A DNA stretch of 64,000 nucleotides, from IMG/VR virus record IMGVR_UViG_3300010157_000062, positions 1-64,000 of that record. One strand, written 5' to 3'. Shown piece after piece: positions 20,715 to 30,855 of this stretch; within the stretch, counting starts at the first letter, position 1, and every line of letters begins with the position of its first letter. This stretch comes from a virus. The notes under the pieces are model-generated. The model made no database searches. It was not told the DNA's origin and was given only the letters and a program-made list of their open reading frames with translations. The position numbers and the translations under genes are program-made.

Positions 20715-23672
20715 TTATCCTAGAAGTAATGTTCTACCGTCTTGTGTTGTTAATGATCTATTGTCCTGAGTTAACAATTCAGGATAGAATACTGTTCCGA
20801 GTGTGTTAAATATGTTGACACTTGCCGATGAGAGTGTTCTTCCAATCGAAACGTTTGCCGAAGTTGATGTGAATCCGAGCGTTGTGTTTGCAAAAATAAC
20901 ATTGTTTGAATAACTAACATAAGTTACCGTACCATGGAATGTGCTTGAACCATTTACAACTCGAATTCTATCTCCAACAAATACGATATCTCGCATCTTG
21001 TTTGCTGTGTTGCTATATTCACCGTTGTTGATAACATCATATTCACCTGTCAGTGACAATATATTTATTCGATTATTGGAGGTGAGTACGTTTGCTGTTG
21101 CAACATTTGCGAAAGAAAGGAAAACATTATCTCTTATGACCGCAGTATTACTGATTTGATTAACAGAAATAATATCGGAAAATACATTCGGACCATAGTC
21201 ATGTGTTACTGAAATTTTTGAACCGACATTAATAATTGCCGCAAGGTTTGCGCCGGACAAGTTAGCAAACTTAATAATGTTATTACTTGATTTTTCAAAA
21301 GTTGAATACATCGATGCTGTTGACGATGTAGTTCCTGTATAGTATGATAGCGGCTCCGAATTTGATTCAAAAGATTCCCTATCCACTCTCACTGTTGTTT
21401 GTGATTTTAATGCATTGATCGGTGTTACTTTTGTTCCGGCTGGATGTAGAAGTTTGAACAGTACATCTTTATAAGCATCAAAAGACTTCTGTACAATCAA
21501 TTGATATGTAAAGTTATTGTAGTCTTCGTTTTCTAAAACTTGATTTGAACTTAAAAATCCATCATCATTGATGTATTGACCTGCACCAATAATCAAACCA
21601 TTTAAGAACTTGGCTGTGGCCACGGCGGCACCGTTACCGTATGTACGAATACCTTGGTTGTAAATGTATTCACCAGTTTCTGTGTTGATAATTGTGTAGC
21701 TTGTATCTAAGTCCAAATAAATGTTTGCACCATCAATACGGTCTGTAAGTTTCAATTGTAAGTTTGTTTTGGTATTTGAAGTATAGTTGTATGTTCTAAG
21801 TACATATTTTGATACTGCCGTGTTTGCACCTGGTTGCAAAAGTCTAATAGAATCAACAAATGCTTTTGACACAGCGGTGTTGACATTCGAACCCTGATAA
21901 ACAAGGTCTCCTGCTCTCACCATGTTTGAAAGTGAAACATTTGTCACAATAAGGTCACGAACACGGAGAGAAACACTTGGCGCAGAGATGTAATCTTCAC
22001 CGAAATTTTCAATTACAAATGATGTGATGGCACCAATACCACGTTCGTCAGCAACTGGTGTAAATTTTGCACCAGCACCTAGAACAGTATTAACTTTTAA
22101 AACGGCACCTGAACCGCCAGAAGTTGCCACATTAAGTGTCGGTAATGCATCATATCTGTACCCTAAACCACCTTTAGGGTATCTTATTTGATTGGTTGTG
22201 TTTGCAAAGTTATAAGTGGCAGAAATAATTGAGCCCGTAGCATTCACTTTGACATTAGCATTTGCACCAGCACCGCCGGCACCAGCCGTAAAGGTAATAA
22301 TATCTCCGTTGGCATAACCTGTGCCTTGTGTAACAATTTGAATTGGTCCCAAAATACCTATTGAAGCCAATTGACCTTTTATCTTGAGGCTTTCTATTGG
22401 TTCAAAATCGGAAGTGTCATACAAACTTTGTGCAGTAACTGTTGGTAGTGATCTGTATCCACCCCCACCATTATTCAGAACAACCGATGCTATTGGATAT
22501 GTTGAGAACGATGTGAATGTAAATGCATTTGCCAGTGTGCAAACTGAATTTGATGAAGTGTTCGCCGCAAAGAATGCATAATTATTAGCACCGATCCTAG
22601 TATTACGAACCGCGGTACTCAAATAATCTTTTGGAATAAATGCTACATTAATTAATCCAGCTGGATCAACTGAAGATACGTTAGCAATAGCACCGGAGCC
22701 CCCGCCACCTCTAATTTGAATGTATGTGTTTGGATCTTCTCTGTAACCATATGAACCATCAATCAATGTGATATCACGGAGAGAACCAAGAGTTGTCTCT
22801 AAAACAAATGCCTCAGCACCAATTGGTTTTGCCGTGTCTTCTCTAAGACCACCATAGAAAACAACTGGATCACCAGAATATGTTGGCGAACGACCTGTAT
22901 ATAATTGACCACGTTTCCTACTGTCAACGTTAACAGAAGAAATTGAACCTAAAATTTTAGAAACAAGTGTTGTTGATCCAACAATTGATGGATCCACAAT
23001 CAAGCTATCTTTGAAGTATAAAGGTTGATTGTTATTGTCAACTACTATAATATTTTCACCAGATTCAAACAGTCGTCCAATATTGGTGATGTAAACTTCA
23101 ATTCTACCATTAACGGAGGTTGATCTTTCAACTGTTGCAATTGATTTTGATGTTAATCCAAAAACTCTTAGATTGTCAATCGACAACCATTGTTCATCGT
23201 TCGTGTCAAGTCTTAGGCTCTTTGAAACATACCATTTACCATCGGAGGCTTTCAGTACAACATCACGAGTAAGAAAAATATCAGCATCCGAATTATACAA
23301 TGCGCGGAACAAGAATTGATAAGAAGCTGGTGTACCCTTTGTTTGATACAGCCTTCTTGCAATCTTGACCATTTTTGTTTTGTCGGTCAGTGCATCTTTA
23401 GGGAAATTCGGAAGGAAATCATTTATGTAATAATCAATAAATTTATTGAATGTTTCTCCAGACTCCACAAAGTCTACATCTTGGTAGTTTAAAAGATTTT
23501 GTGTACCATAAATGACACCTTCTTTTCCGGAACCAATATTTTGTTGCTCCAGCCACTCATAATATGCTTGAATGAATGCAACAAACGTTTCATAATTGGT
23601 GTCAGACCTGATAAATTCAGGTAACTGAAACGCAACTTTCGATGAAGTTTTATTAGCGAAATTAGTAGTCAT
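20715..23672 (-). CDS. Baseplate wedge protein in gp7 position (985 aa)
   Basis: The N-terminus (KVAFQLPEFIRSDTNYETFVAF...YYEWLEQQ, then FIDYYINDFLPNFPKDALTDK...RRLYQTKGTPASYQFLFRAL) is a conserved start of large wedge proteins in marine T4-like phages. The rest consists of beta-rich repeats with Gly-rich loops (YIQIRGGGGSGAIANV). It follows gp6 directly and precedes gp8, matching the T4 order 6-7-8, and its 985 residues are close to T4 gp7 (1032). The gp7 assignment rests on order and size rather than on sequence motifs. Confidence 0.7.
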   Translation of the reverse strand: MTTNFANKTSSKVAFQLPEFIRSDTNYETFVAFIQAYYEWLEQQNIGSGKEGVIYGTQNLLNYQDVDFVESGETFNKFIDYYINDFLPNFPKDALTDKTKMVKIARRLYQTKGTPASYQFLFRALYNSDADIFLTRDVVLKASDGKWYVSKSLRLDTNDEQWLSIDNLRVFGLTSKSIATVERSTSVNGRIEVYITNIGRLFESGENIIVVDNNNQPLYFKDSLIVDPSIVGSTTLVSKILGSISSVNVDSRKRGQLYTGRSPTYSGDPVVFYGGLREDTAKPIGAEAFVLETTLGSLRDITLIDGSYGYREDPNTYIQIRGGGGSGAIANVSSVDPAGLINVAFIPKDYLSTAVRNTRIGANNYAFFAANTSSNSVCTLANAFTFTSFSTYPIASVVLNNGGGGYRSLPTVTAQSLYDTSDFEPIESLKIKGQLASIGILGPIQIVTQGTGYANGDIITFTAGAGGAGANANVKVNATGSIISATYNFANTTNQIRYPKGGLGYRYDALPTLNVATSGGSGAVLKVNTVLGAGAKFTPVADERGIGAITSFVIENFGEDYISAPSVSLRVRDLIVTNVSLSNMVRAGDLVYQGSNVNTAVSKAFVDSIRLLQPGANTAVSKYVLRTYNYTSNTKTNLQLKLTDRIDGANIYLDLDTSYTIINTETGEYIYNQGIRTYGNGAAVATAKFLNGLIIGAGQYINDDGFLSSNQVLENEDYNNFTYQLIVQKSFDAYKDVLFKLLHPAGTKVTPINALKSQTTVRVDRESFESNSEPLSYYTGTTSSTASMYSTFEKSSNNIIKFANLSGANLAAIINVGSKISVTHDYGPNVFSDIISVNQISNTAVIRDNVFLSFANVATANVLTSNNRINILSLTGEYDVINNGEYSNTANKMRDIVFVGDRIRVVNGSSTFHGTVTYVSYSNNVIFANTTLGFTSTSANVSIGRTLSSASVNIFNTLGTVFYPELLTQDNRSLTTQDGRTLLLG

Positions 23673-23674
23673 TA

Positions 23675-25744
23675 TTATAATGCAGAAACGGTTACGCTGG
23701 TTGCTTCTGGATCATATTGATCTAGAGCAATTATTTTATTATATGTGGACGAGACAATAGTTGAATCTGGAACAACAGAAATTGTAAATTGACCCAATTC
23801 ATTATTAATATTTAACGGTGAAAAATCTGTCAATGTTACCTTGCCGGTTGCATAGTCGATAGTTCCTGCACTTGAATTTAAAATAGTCTTTGTATTATTG
23901 AAATAATAATAAGTTCTAAGTGTTCCAATTGAACCTTGTAATACAGCATCAGCATAACCTAATGCACCTGAAGTGTCACCATCGGCTGGAGTTATCTGAA
24001 CAATTGCTTGTGTGTAATTGAAACCTGGGTTTGTTACTACCAAACTTACGATTCTACCTGCGGCTAATACAGCATAAGCTGTAGCGCCTGTACCATCACC
24101 CACTATTGTTACTTTTGGTGCTTTTATATAACCAAAACCTTGATTGGAAATGTTAATTGATGCAACACCACCAACAGTGGTTGGTACTTCTTCAAAATAA
24201 ACACCCGAACGTATAAAATTAGGTGATGTAATATCTGTGACACTAAAATCTGGAGTGCTTGTTAAACCTGCATTGAAATAGTTTCGTTTTAATTTAACAC
24301 CAAAATCTAAGAAGTATGTTGACTTTGCATTTAGTTTAGGATAGATTTTTTTCTGTAGTCTTATAGTGGATTCATTAGTAACAATAGATGGGTCTGTAGC
24401 TTGAATTTGAGTAATCAATGCAGGTGATTTGAATGTTGAATTGAATGTATTAAGATTTGTATTTGCAAAAGAATTGATTGAGTTGATAACTAACTGCTTG
24501 ATTTGGCCACCAGTATATGTTGTTTTCTTAGGATCATATAAAACTTTTGTTGTAATATTTACAAATGTGTAATCTGGATCAACGATGGTCGGTACGACTG
24601 TAAGTACAGAGATTGGTTTAATAACTTCGGTGACCAATTTATCTTTTTGTGATGGTGTGAGTGTCAAACCACCTGAAGGTTTAACAGCACAGAAAATTTG
24701 TCCATAAACGGGTGGTATATTTTCTTCTCCACCCCATACTGAAACAGATTCAATAGGTAAATTTGTAGAATTATTTTGAATCAAGTAAATGTAATCTTCT
24801 TTTGTCACGGCACGACCTTGTGCCGCATAGGCCTTAGGTGCTGTGTATTTAATTGAAGCAATAGATTCTTTATCCGCGCCGGCAAAAGCTGATGTGATAG
24901 GAGATATAACGGTGTTTGAATAGCCACCAACGGAAGACATAAGTGTAAAGGAATTTGCTCCAAATGCCGATGTTCCGCCAGTTGAAATATAAGAGATATT
25001 AACAACATTGCCATCGATTAGTGTAGAACCAAGAATGCCATCACCAAAATATATTTCATAGAAACCATTCATACCTTCTTGGAGGAAATAAACTTTTGAT
25101 GTTGGCTCTAAAGCAATATAATCTGTTGCGCGTATGTATGTGTTATATACCAAACTTGATGATGAATCTTGTACCGAAACAATTAGTGTTGAAATGTCAA
25201 TATTTGCATCAGAGATTGTAAAGATTAATTTTGGATTTGACGCAGTATTAACTATGAAAGCAGAAGAAGCGGCCACACCTTCCGCAATTTCAATGTTATT
25301 AAATGTTGCAGTATTTGCCGATACATTTACTGTTGTGGAATCTTTAGTTAAAAATGTATAGTTCACACCATTAATTGCCTCTGAAAGAAATGGTGTGAAT
25401 TTTGGTAAAGTTAATGTTGACGTTGATACTTGATTAACTTGTAATTTGATAGACGCTTTTGATGATACTGCTGATCTTGGAATATAATTCAACATTTTTG
25501 CATGTGAAACAACTGAATTTCTTTGAACTGAAGAATCCAAGAACATTTCATTTGCTACCATGTTGAGATAGTATGCATTGTATTGTGTATTGTATGCAAG
25601 TAAATCAACAAGAACAGAGAGTGCAGAACCATCAAAGTTGTAGTCCTTTAATGTGTCTTGTTGACCAAGAAAGGTCTTTAAACTTGACTTGATTGATCCA
25701 AAGTCAAGATTTGTAATTTGTAAACCTGAATTAGCTGTTGCCAT
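23675..25744 (-). CDS. gp6: Baseplate wedge protein gp6 (689 aa)
   Basis: The N-terminal segment (LDFGSIKSSLKTFLGQQDTLKDY, LLAYNTQYNAYYLNMVANEMFLDSS, HAKMLNYIPRSAVSS) is the classic gp6/baseplate J signature. A middle stretch (VTKEDYIYLIQ...IESVSVWGGEENIPPVYG) is also typical of the family. In T4, gp6 forms the dimeric ring joining wedges around the hub. Its length is close to T4 gp6 (660). The start overlaps the gp25 stop by one base (TAATG). Confidence 0.93.
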   Translation of the reverse strand: MATANSGLQITNLDFGSIKSSLKTFLGQQDTLKDYNFDGSALSVLVDLLAYNTQYNAYYLNMVANEMFLDSSVQRNSVVSHAKMLNYIPRSAVSSKASIKLQVNQVSTSTLTLPKFTPFLSEAINGVNYTFLTKDSTTVNVSANTATFNNIEIAEGVAASSAFIVNTASNPKLIFTISDANIDISTLIVSVQDSSSSLVYNTYIRATDYIALEPTSKVYFLQEGMNGFYEIYFGDGILGSTLIDGNVVNISYISTGGTSAFGANSFTLMSSVGGYSNTVISPITSAFAGADKESIASIKYTAPKAYAAQGRAVTKEDYIYLIQNNSTNLPIESVSVWGGEENIPPVYGQIFCAVKPSGGLTLTPSQKDKLVTEVIKPISVLTVVPTIVDPDYTFVNITTKVLYDPKKTTYTGGQIKQLVINSINSFANTNLNTFNSTFKSPALITQIQATDPSIVTNESTIRLQKKIYPKLNAKSTYFLDFGVKLKRNYFNAGLTSTPDFSVTDITSPNFIRSGVYFEEVPTTVGGVASINISNQGFGYIKAPKVTIVGDGTGATAYAVLAAGRIVSLVVTNPGFNYTQAIVQITPADGDTSGALGYADAVLQGSIGTLRTYYYFNNTKTILNSSAGTIDYATGKVTLTDFSPLNINNELGQFTISVVPDSTIVSSTYNKIIALDQYDPEATSVTVSAL

Positions 25745-26139
25745 TATCGTGTTCTCTCAAGGATTAAATTGATTGCTGTTGGTTCCACATTATTACCAAT
25801 ATAAAATTGTATCGTCACACTATACGCATTATCATCTGGTTTTTCGTAAATTGTAACTTGAACTAAACTAACTCTAGGTTCAAATTTATATAAAACATTT
25901 TCAATCTCTGACTTAAGAGATTGTGCTGTCAGTGCATCGACTGGTTCAAACAAAAGGGCTTCGATTCTTGAACCTATATTAGACTGAAATGGTCTCTCAA
26001 AATTCTTTGTCAACAACAAGTAACGAACGGAACGAATGACTGCCATCTCATCATAACTCAAGGCGATATCATTTCTACCAGGTGTTCTAGTAAAAGAAAA
26101 ATCTAAATCAGAGTATAGTTTTTTAAGTGTCTGTGCCAT
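25744..26139 (-). CDS. gp25: Baseplate wedge protein gp25 (131 aa)
   Basis: GPW/gp25 family: LYSDLDFSF then NDIALSYDEMAVIRSVRYLLLT, FERPFQSNIGSRIEALLFEP and a C-terminal beta-rich tail. The protein is the wedge component at which sheath assembly starts. Length equals T4 gp25 (132). No Shine-Dalgarno is seen upstream; an AATAAATA motif ends 6 bp before the ATG, so if it is the late promoter the transcript would be almost leaderless. Confidence 0.93.
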   Translation of the reverse strand: MAQTLKKLYSDLDFSFTRTPGRNDIALSYDEMAVIRSVRYLLLTKNFERPFQSNIGSRIEALLFEPVDALTAQSLKSEIENVLYKFEPRVSLVQVTIYEKPDDNAYSVTIQFYIGNNVEPTAINLILERTR

Positions 26140-26144
26140 TTTGG

Positions 26145-26152
26145 TATTTATT
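26145..26152 (-). promoter_or_regulatory. Possible late promoter before gp25 (AATAAATA)
   Basis: AATAAATA on the minus strand in the only sizeable gap (92 bp) of this operon. The predicted start of transcription would fall at or beside the gp25 ATG at 26139. The rest of the gap (26153-26231) shows nothing else recognisable. Confidence 0.35.
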
Positions 26153-26231
26153 GCAGGAGTAAAACGACTTTTTCAAAATCGAGGACCAGTCGAAAAAAAT
26201 TCTAGGGCCGGAACGAAAATTTCGAATTTCC

Positions 26232-27050
26232 TCATTGATTAGCTAAATTGTTTTTCAAACGGTCTGTACCTATCAAATTATTCACTAGATAAGTCTGAGT
26301 ATTACCCATACTATCAAATTTACTGACTTTATTATAATCATCTAGAATTTGAATTGATCGTGTGTAAAACGCCCAATCCGAGGTTCTCCTAAGAGCAATG
26401 TAATTATTCATAGTTTGCACATTGGAAATAATAAGATTTATTGCCGAATTCGAGATATTACTAATGCCACCAGACACAGAATTGTTTAATGTTATCATGT
26501 TGGAATTCATTGTCGTTGTATAACTAATGATATCATTTGCGATAAACAAACTGGTCATGTTTCCCAACAATGGCACAGTATTTGCGACACCATCGGTTGT
26601 ACTCAAAACCCTAAGCAATTGATTGCCAATAGAAGTAGCGTGGTCTAATGAAGGAATCGTATCCGTATTTGAAGTCATTGTATATACACCAGAAACATTA
26701 TCTGTGTGTAATTTAAATGCATTAATTTCAATAACCAAATTATTTAGGTTTGCTATAAGATTATTTGCACCAACCGAGGCATATAAAAATAAATTTGCTG
26801 TGTCTGTAAATGGTGTGAAAGCAAGCATTGTACTTGCATTTGAACTCAAATTTGCACATGCATTTGCAGTTGGGTTCTTGTAATAATTTGTCATAACGAT
26901 ATTGCCATTGGCCATATCGTTTTTTTGCCAATCTGGAATAACCAGTGGTGCGGCATTCAAATATGCCTCAGCCTGAGGACTCAAATAAAGTGCGCTTCCA
27001 AACTTGGAAGTGTCAAAATTAAAATTTAGGGTTGAATATACACTGCTCAT
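26232..27050 (-). CDS. Virion-associated protein of unknown function (272 aa)
   Basis: It begins MSSVYSTLNFNFDTSKFGSA and is Asn/Ser/Thr-rich with long predicted helices (NNLIANLNNLVIEINAFK; NNYIALRRTSDWAFYTRS). No motif is recognised. It lies between the gp5 beta-helix protein and gp25, in an operon of baseplate genes, so it is probably a baseplate or hub component. It ends 92 bp before gp25 starts. Confidence 0.7.
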   Translation of the reverse strand: MSSVYSTLNFNFDTSKFGSALYLSPQAEAYLNAAPLVIPDWQKNDMANGNIVMTNYYKNPTANACANLSSNASTMLAFTPFTDTANLFLYASVGANNLIANLNNLVIEINAFKLHTDNVSGVYTMTSNTDTIPSLDHATSIGNQLLRVLSTTDGVANTVPLLGNMTSLFIANDIISYTTTMNSNMITLNNSVSGGISNISNSAINLIISNVQTMNNYIALRRTSDWAFYTRSIQILDDYNKVSKFDSMGNTQTYLVNNLIGTDRLKNNLANQ

Positions 27051-27054
27051 AATA

Positions 27055-27780
27055 TTACATTAAAGTGAAAGGAATACCAGTTGGACCTCTGGACGTTGGA
27101 TGTTTATGAAAGTCATATACTAAACGCATACCCATCATTGAACCACCAATATCAGATACCATTGGCGCAAATACAGAAATTGCTGAAGTGATTGGTCCTA
27201 GTGTATCGACACCAAGAAGTGAACCGAGTTTCATACCAGCAGATACGTTTTCGACTGCTGAAATTGATTGTCTTGAATTGAGTGAACCGCTTACGTTTAC
27301 ATCACTATGTATGTTGACCGCTTCGGTAGCTGTCAAATTAATTACACTTGATGAACCACCGGCAAAGAGATCAATGTCTCCGTCTGTGGAAATTTCAAGA
27401 GTGTCTTTTGACTTTATGGAAGTTTTTTTGGCCACTCTTTGATAAGAATTACCATCAATTTGTGCATATGCATCACCTTTAACATGCATAACAGAATCAC
27501 CTTCAATAGTGATGTTACAAACACCAGAAATTAAAACATTATTGTTTGCTACAATAATTTCATATTTGTCACCAAGAACTTTAACAATTTGTTGGCCATT
27601 AGCTTGTATTTCGGTAAAAGTACCAGTTCTATGTTGAAGGCGAATCCTTTCGGCACCTGGAGTGTCATCCATCTCCATGAAGTGGCCAGATTCAGTTTGT
27701 TTTACGTTATTAAAAGGCGGTATTGCATTCCAGTCTGATGCTGGTTCCGTCCACGAATAGTCTTTAGGTTTAGTTGCCAT
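27055..27780 (-). CDS. gp5 C-terminal-like beta-helix spike protein (241 aa)
   Basis: Residues about 60-170 form regularly spaced short strands (QQIVKVLGDKYEIIVANNNV, CNITIEGDSVMHVKGDAYAQ, SIKSKDTLEISTDGDIDL), the pattern of the triple-stranded beta-helix of T4 gp5 and VgrG needles. The C-terminus (VYDFHKHPTSRGPTGIPF) is the conserved HxH-type end of such spike proteins, which may bind a metal at the tip. It follows the gp5 OB-fold gene by 2 bp, so the T4 gp5 architecture is split between two genes here. Confidence 0.8.
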   Translation of the reverse strand: MATKPKDYSWTEPASDWNAIPPFNNVKQTESGHFMEMDDTPGAERIRLQHRTGTFTEIQANGQQIVKVLGDKYEIIVANNNVLISGVCNITIEGDSVMHVKGDAYAQIDGNSYQRVAKKTSIKSKDTLEISTDGDIDLFAGGSSSVINLTATEAVNIHSDVNVSGSLNSRQSISAVENVSAGMKLGSLLGVDTLGPITSAISVFAPMVSDIGGSMMGMRLVYDFHKHPTSRGPTGIPFTLM

Positions 27781-27782
27781 AA

Positions 27783-28778
27783 TTATGCTTTACCATATGA
27801 TTTTGGATTCAATAACGAGATTGTTGCTGTTGCATTTACGGCTGTTGCGGCCGTAGATGAAGATAGTTTTGCTAGATCGCCGATTAGTCCTTGCACTTCA
27901 CCAAGCAAACCACCTGAAAAAGACACATTTAATGCACCTGTTAAAGCGGCTTGAAGTTCCAATAAACATTGTTGCAACATTGCCGCCAGTTGTGCAGGAA
28001 GACTTACTATGTATGCAATCATTGCTTGTATATATTTTACAAATGATGCAATTTCTAATATCACATTATTTACAAAATCGACACCCTTTTGTATCATTTT
28101 AACATAACCACGGAGTGTTTTGATTGCCAGTGTGATTTGTGATGTGATAGGTGAACCTGCAACACCGGAAGTTAATGTTTCAATTGCATTACGTAAAGCG
28201 GTGAATATACCATATGCTTCAAGTTTTTCTATAGCAATTTGATAACGTATAATGTTTGCTATGTCACACACGTGTGCCCTATTATTGTTTGAACGTTCTA
28301 CGCCAGTGCCGACAATTGTTCTCATCAAAACTGGTGTAGTTGGTTCACCTTCTCTAACAATAGCCATTGCAGGAGTTCCAGTTGATACTACAGGTTTGGC
28401 CGTGTCATTTTCCGTGAGTATCGAGTTTGTTAACTTTGCATTTGCAGAAAAACCAACACCTTTTGGTTCATCAACAGACTGTGGAATACCAGGAAACACA
28501 CCAAGCATTGCTGGCGCTTGTGATGACTCGCCATCCAAGAAGAAACCAAAAACGTAATCCCCTTCCATTGGTGTGGAAAATGATCTTGAATCATTTACTG
28601 GATATAGTGGTGTAGCCCAAGGAAGTGAACTTGTTGGAATTAATTGCAATTCCGAAGTATGGGCTCCGAAAATGCGAACACGGCAACGACCTAGGTTGAG
28701 TGGATCGAAACGATCTTCAACAACACCAATCCACCAAATAAAATTATCATGCCCTAATTTGTTTTGAAAATCACTCAT
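27783..28778 (-). CDS. gp5: Baseplate hub protein, gp5 OB-fold type without lysozyme domain (331 aa)
   Basis: The N-terminus (NFIWWIGVVEDRFDPLNLGRC...VRIFGAHTSE...LPWATPLYPV...PMEGDYVFGFFLDGE..QAPAMLGVFPG) is the gp5/VgrG OB-fold that sits on the gp27 hub. In T4 this is followed by a lysozyme domain and a beta-helix. Here residues about 185-300 are instead hydrophobic helices (MIAYIVSLPAQLAAMLQQCL), with no lysozyme motif, and the needle is a separate gene. Start overlaps the stop of the hub gene by 4 bp (ATGA). Confidence 0.88.
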   Translation of the reverse strand: MSDFQNKLGHDNFIWWIGVVEDRFDPLNLGRCRVRIFGAHTSELQLIPTSSLPWATPLYPVNDSRSFSTPMEGDYVFGFFLDGESSQAPAMLGVFPGIPQSVDEPKGVGFSANAKLTNSILTENDTAKPVVSTGTPAMAIVREGEPTTPVLMRTIVGTGVERSNNNRAHVCDIANIIRYQIAIEKLEAYGIFTALRNAIETLTSGVAGSPITSQITLAIKTLRGYVKMIQKGVDFVNNVILEIASFVKYIQAMIAYIVSLPAQLAAMLQQCLLELQAALTGALNVSFSGGLLGEVQGLIGDLAKLSSSTAATAVNATATISLLNPKSYGKA

Positions 28779-30223
28779 CTTTGCCCTTTGACCGCATCGG
28801 CTAATTTTTTAGTATCTTTAAAATTGCTCAGTGAATTATCATAACTATCTCTAACAACTTCAAGTACAGTTTCATATTTCATTTGTGAACTAATAATATG
28901 ACGAACGGAAGTAATAAGATATTTACCGGAATATTGTTGATCTGTTAGTCCTTCATTTAAACCCGAACCGTCTTTATTACTGGCGCTTGATGGTAATTCA
29001 ACGTTTATGGTAGTTCCAACAGTTAAATTTGGATCACCAGAAATGGTTAATTTAATTCTCACATAATGTGAAAGTGCAATTTGTGCCGTTCTATAAGGAA
29101 CATATTTTTCTGCTCTAATATCATTTGCAACAGAATATTCAGTATTCGCTATACCTTTTGCTGTTTTTTGGTCTTTGTTTGACACCATAACCTTGAGTAC
29201 AGAATCATAATTTTGATTTGCAGTTTTGCCTAGACGATTTTGTGCATTATTGATTAGTGAATTTTTCTTAGTATTATTTAATTTATTTTGATAATCATTA
29301 ATATAATCAAATTTCGTATCATAATATCTTCTTGTCAACGGATCAATTGTTATCAATCTATTAGAAAACGCACCAGAAACTGTACCATAAAGGGTATCAA
29401 ATGTATCTAAAAAAGTATACGATTTGATTGTTTTTAAATCTCTGCCAAGATAATTATTAATTTTTCCATTAATTTGTGCATCGCCGACATTTTTCTGACT
29501 ATAGATGTAACTATTGTATACTACACGGCTGAAAAGTGATTGTAAAGAACGGAAGTTAAAACCATCTGTATTTTCAAAAAATACAAAATCGGCACCTTTA
29601 ACAGTTTTGTTTACTGTTGGTATTGCATAATTTGACAACCAATTAATAGCATCAAATGGTTTCTTGTAAGGAATTACAAAATCATAAAGACCTTCCGTTT
29701 CATCAGTTATCAAATATTTCTCATTAATTTGCATATGATTTTTCAAAATATCCATGACAATTTCTTCAATTGTTTTTCCACCATATGCTTTACTGACTTT
29801 TGTTTGTTCTGAAAGAAATAGTTCTTCTGAACAAAAATGTAATGCATAGCTTTCTGTTTCAGAGTTATTCAGTATTCTTTCACCAACACGATAAATTCTA
29901 AAATATTTACTTATTCCTTGTACATCAATGGATTTGGACTTTTTAAATTTCAGTTCCAAGTAATCATTGCCACTTAGTCCAAGCCTATCAATCATACTGA
30001 TAGAGTCACTTATTAATACATGACCGGAAACTGTTCCTCTAAAAATGTCTTCATAATAGGATAGTTCCACAAAAACACTTTTGATATTAACTATATTTTT
30101 TGGGGTGATTATGTTAATTTTTTCAAGATAAAAATCATCCGCAGTTAAAAGTCCAGTTGTAACTGGAACCTTATTTTGTTTTCCTGTAACCGTTACTGTA
30201 TCAATTGCAATTGCTTCAGCCAT
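28775..30223 (-). CDS. gp27: Baseplate hub protein, gp27-like (482 aa)
   Basis: Positioned directly before the gp5-type gene, as a hub protein should be. Sequence features (LEKINIITPKNIVNIKSVFVELSYYEDIF, GTVSGHVLISDSISMIDRL, FDAINWLSNYAIP) fit gp27/hub proteins of marine T4-like phages, in which the trimer forms the torus that carries gp5. At 482 residues it is longer than T4 gp27 (391). The assignment combines order and partial sequence recognition. Confidence 0.78.
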   Translation of the reverse strand: MAEAIAIDTVTVTGKQNKVPVTTGLLTADDFYLEKINIITPKNIVNIKSVFVELSYYEDIFRGTVSGHVLISDSISMIDRLGLSGNDYLELKFKKSKSIDVQGISKYFRIYRVGERILNNSETESYALHFCSEELFLSEQTKVSKAYGGKTIEEIVMDILKNHMQINEKYLITDETEGLYDFVIPYKKPFDAINWLSNYAIPTVNKTVKGADFVFFENTDGFNFRSLQSLFSRVVYNSYIYSQKNVGDAQINGKINNYLGRDLKTIKSYTFLDTFDTLYGTVSGAFSNRLITIDPLTRRYYDTKFDYINDYQNKLNNTKKNSLINNAQNRLGKTANQNYDSVLKVMVSNKDQKTAKGIANTEYSVANDIRAEKYVPYRTAQIALSHYVRIKLTISGDPNLTVGTTINVELPSSASNKDGSGLNEGLTDQQYSGKYLITSVRHIISSQMKYETVLEVVRDSYDNSLSNFKDTKKLADAVKGQR

Positions 30224-30855
30224 TATGAACCCATTACCGTTTTAAGTTGTTCTTCCATTTGATTCACATAATTTCTATCCATAACTTTTATTTCTCTTTT
30301 AGACTCATTAAGATTATATTCATAATCATATAACGTGACACTTCTTTTTGTGGCTCGCACAGAACAAGTCAAACCACTCGGTAATGTATATGTGTTATTT
30401 GTTTCCATAAATGAATTATATGCACCAACATCAAGTGGAATTATTTTTTCGGTTGATATTCCAGAATAACTGTCTGTTGTAATAATCACCTCTTGATATG
30501 CATAAACAGTTGTATTTGTATATTCATATGGTGTTTTTCCTGCATTCGCCGCTTCAGTTGCATACTTATTGTTAATATAAGTTAAAAATTGTTCATAATT
30601 TAATGGCCAACTCCAGATTGGATCCATAATTTGATTAGAGTACAATACAATCCAATATTTGTATGGATCATCATAATACTTTTCTGCAATAATTTCTGGT
30701 GTATCACCATCTTGTATATTGTATGTGTAAAACAACATTGGATTATTTTGCAATTCATCAATTAATTTTGCACGAGTTAGTATATTAGTCATTAAAATAT
30801 AATTGCCGTTTTGATCCGGTGTCAATACTTTTGGTAGTGTGTTGAAATATAACAT
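30223..30855 (-). CDS. gp53: Baseplate wedge protein gp53 (210 aa)
   Basis: The stretch TYNIQDGDTPEIIAEKYYDDPYKYWIVLYSNQIMDPIWSWPL is the gp53/LysM-like core of T4-type wedge proteins; gp53 links neighbouring wedges in the inner baseplate. I prefer the ATG at 30855, which overlaps the gp48 stop (TGATG); a TTG one codon upstream also reads in frame. Confidence 0.9.
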   Translation of the reverse strand: MLYFNTLPKVLTPDQNGNYILMTNILTRAKLIDELQNNPMLFYTYNIQDGDTPEIIAEKYYDDPYKYWIVLYSNQIMDPIWSWPLNYEQFLTYINNKYATEAANAGKTPYEYTNTTVYAYQEVIITTDSYSGISTEKIIPLDVGAYNSFMETNNTYTLPSGLTCSVRATKRSVTLYDYEYNLNESKREIKVMDRNYVNQMEEQLKTVMGS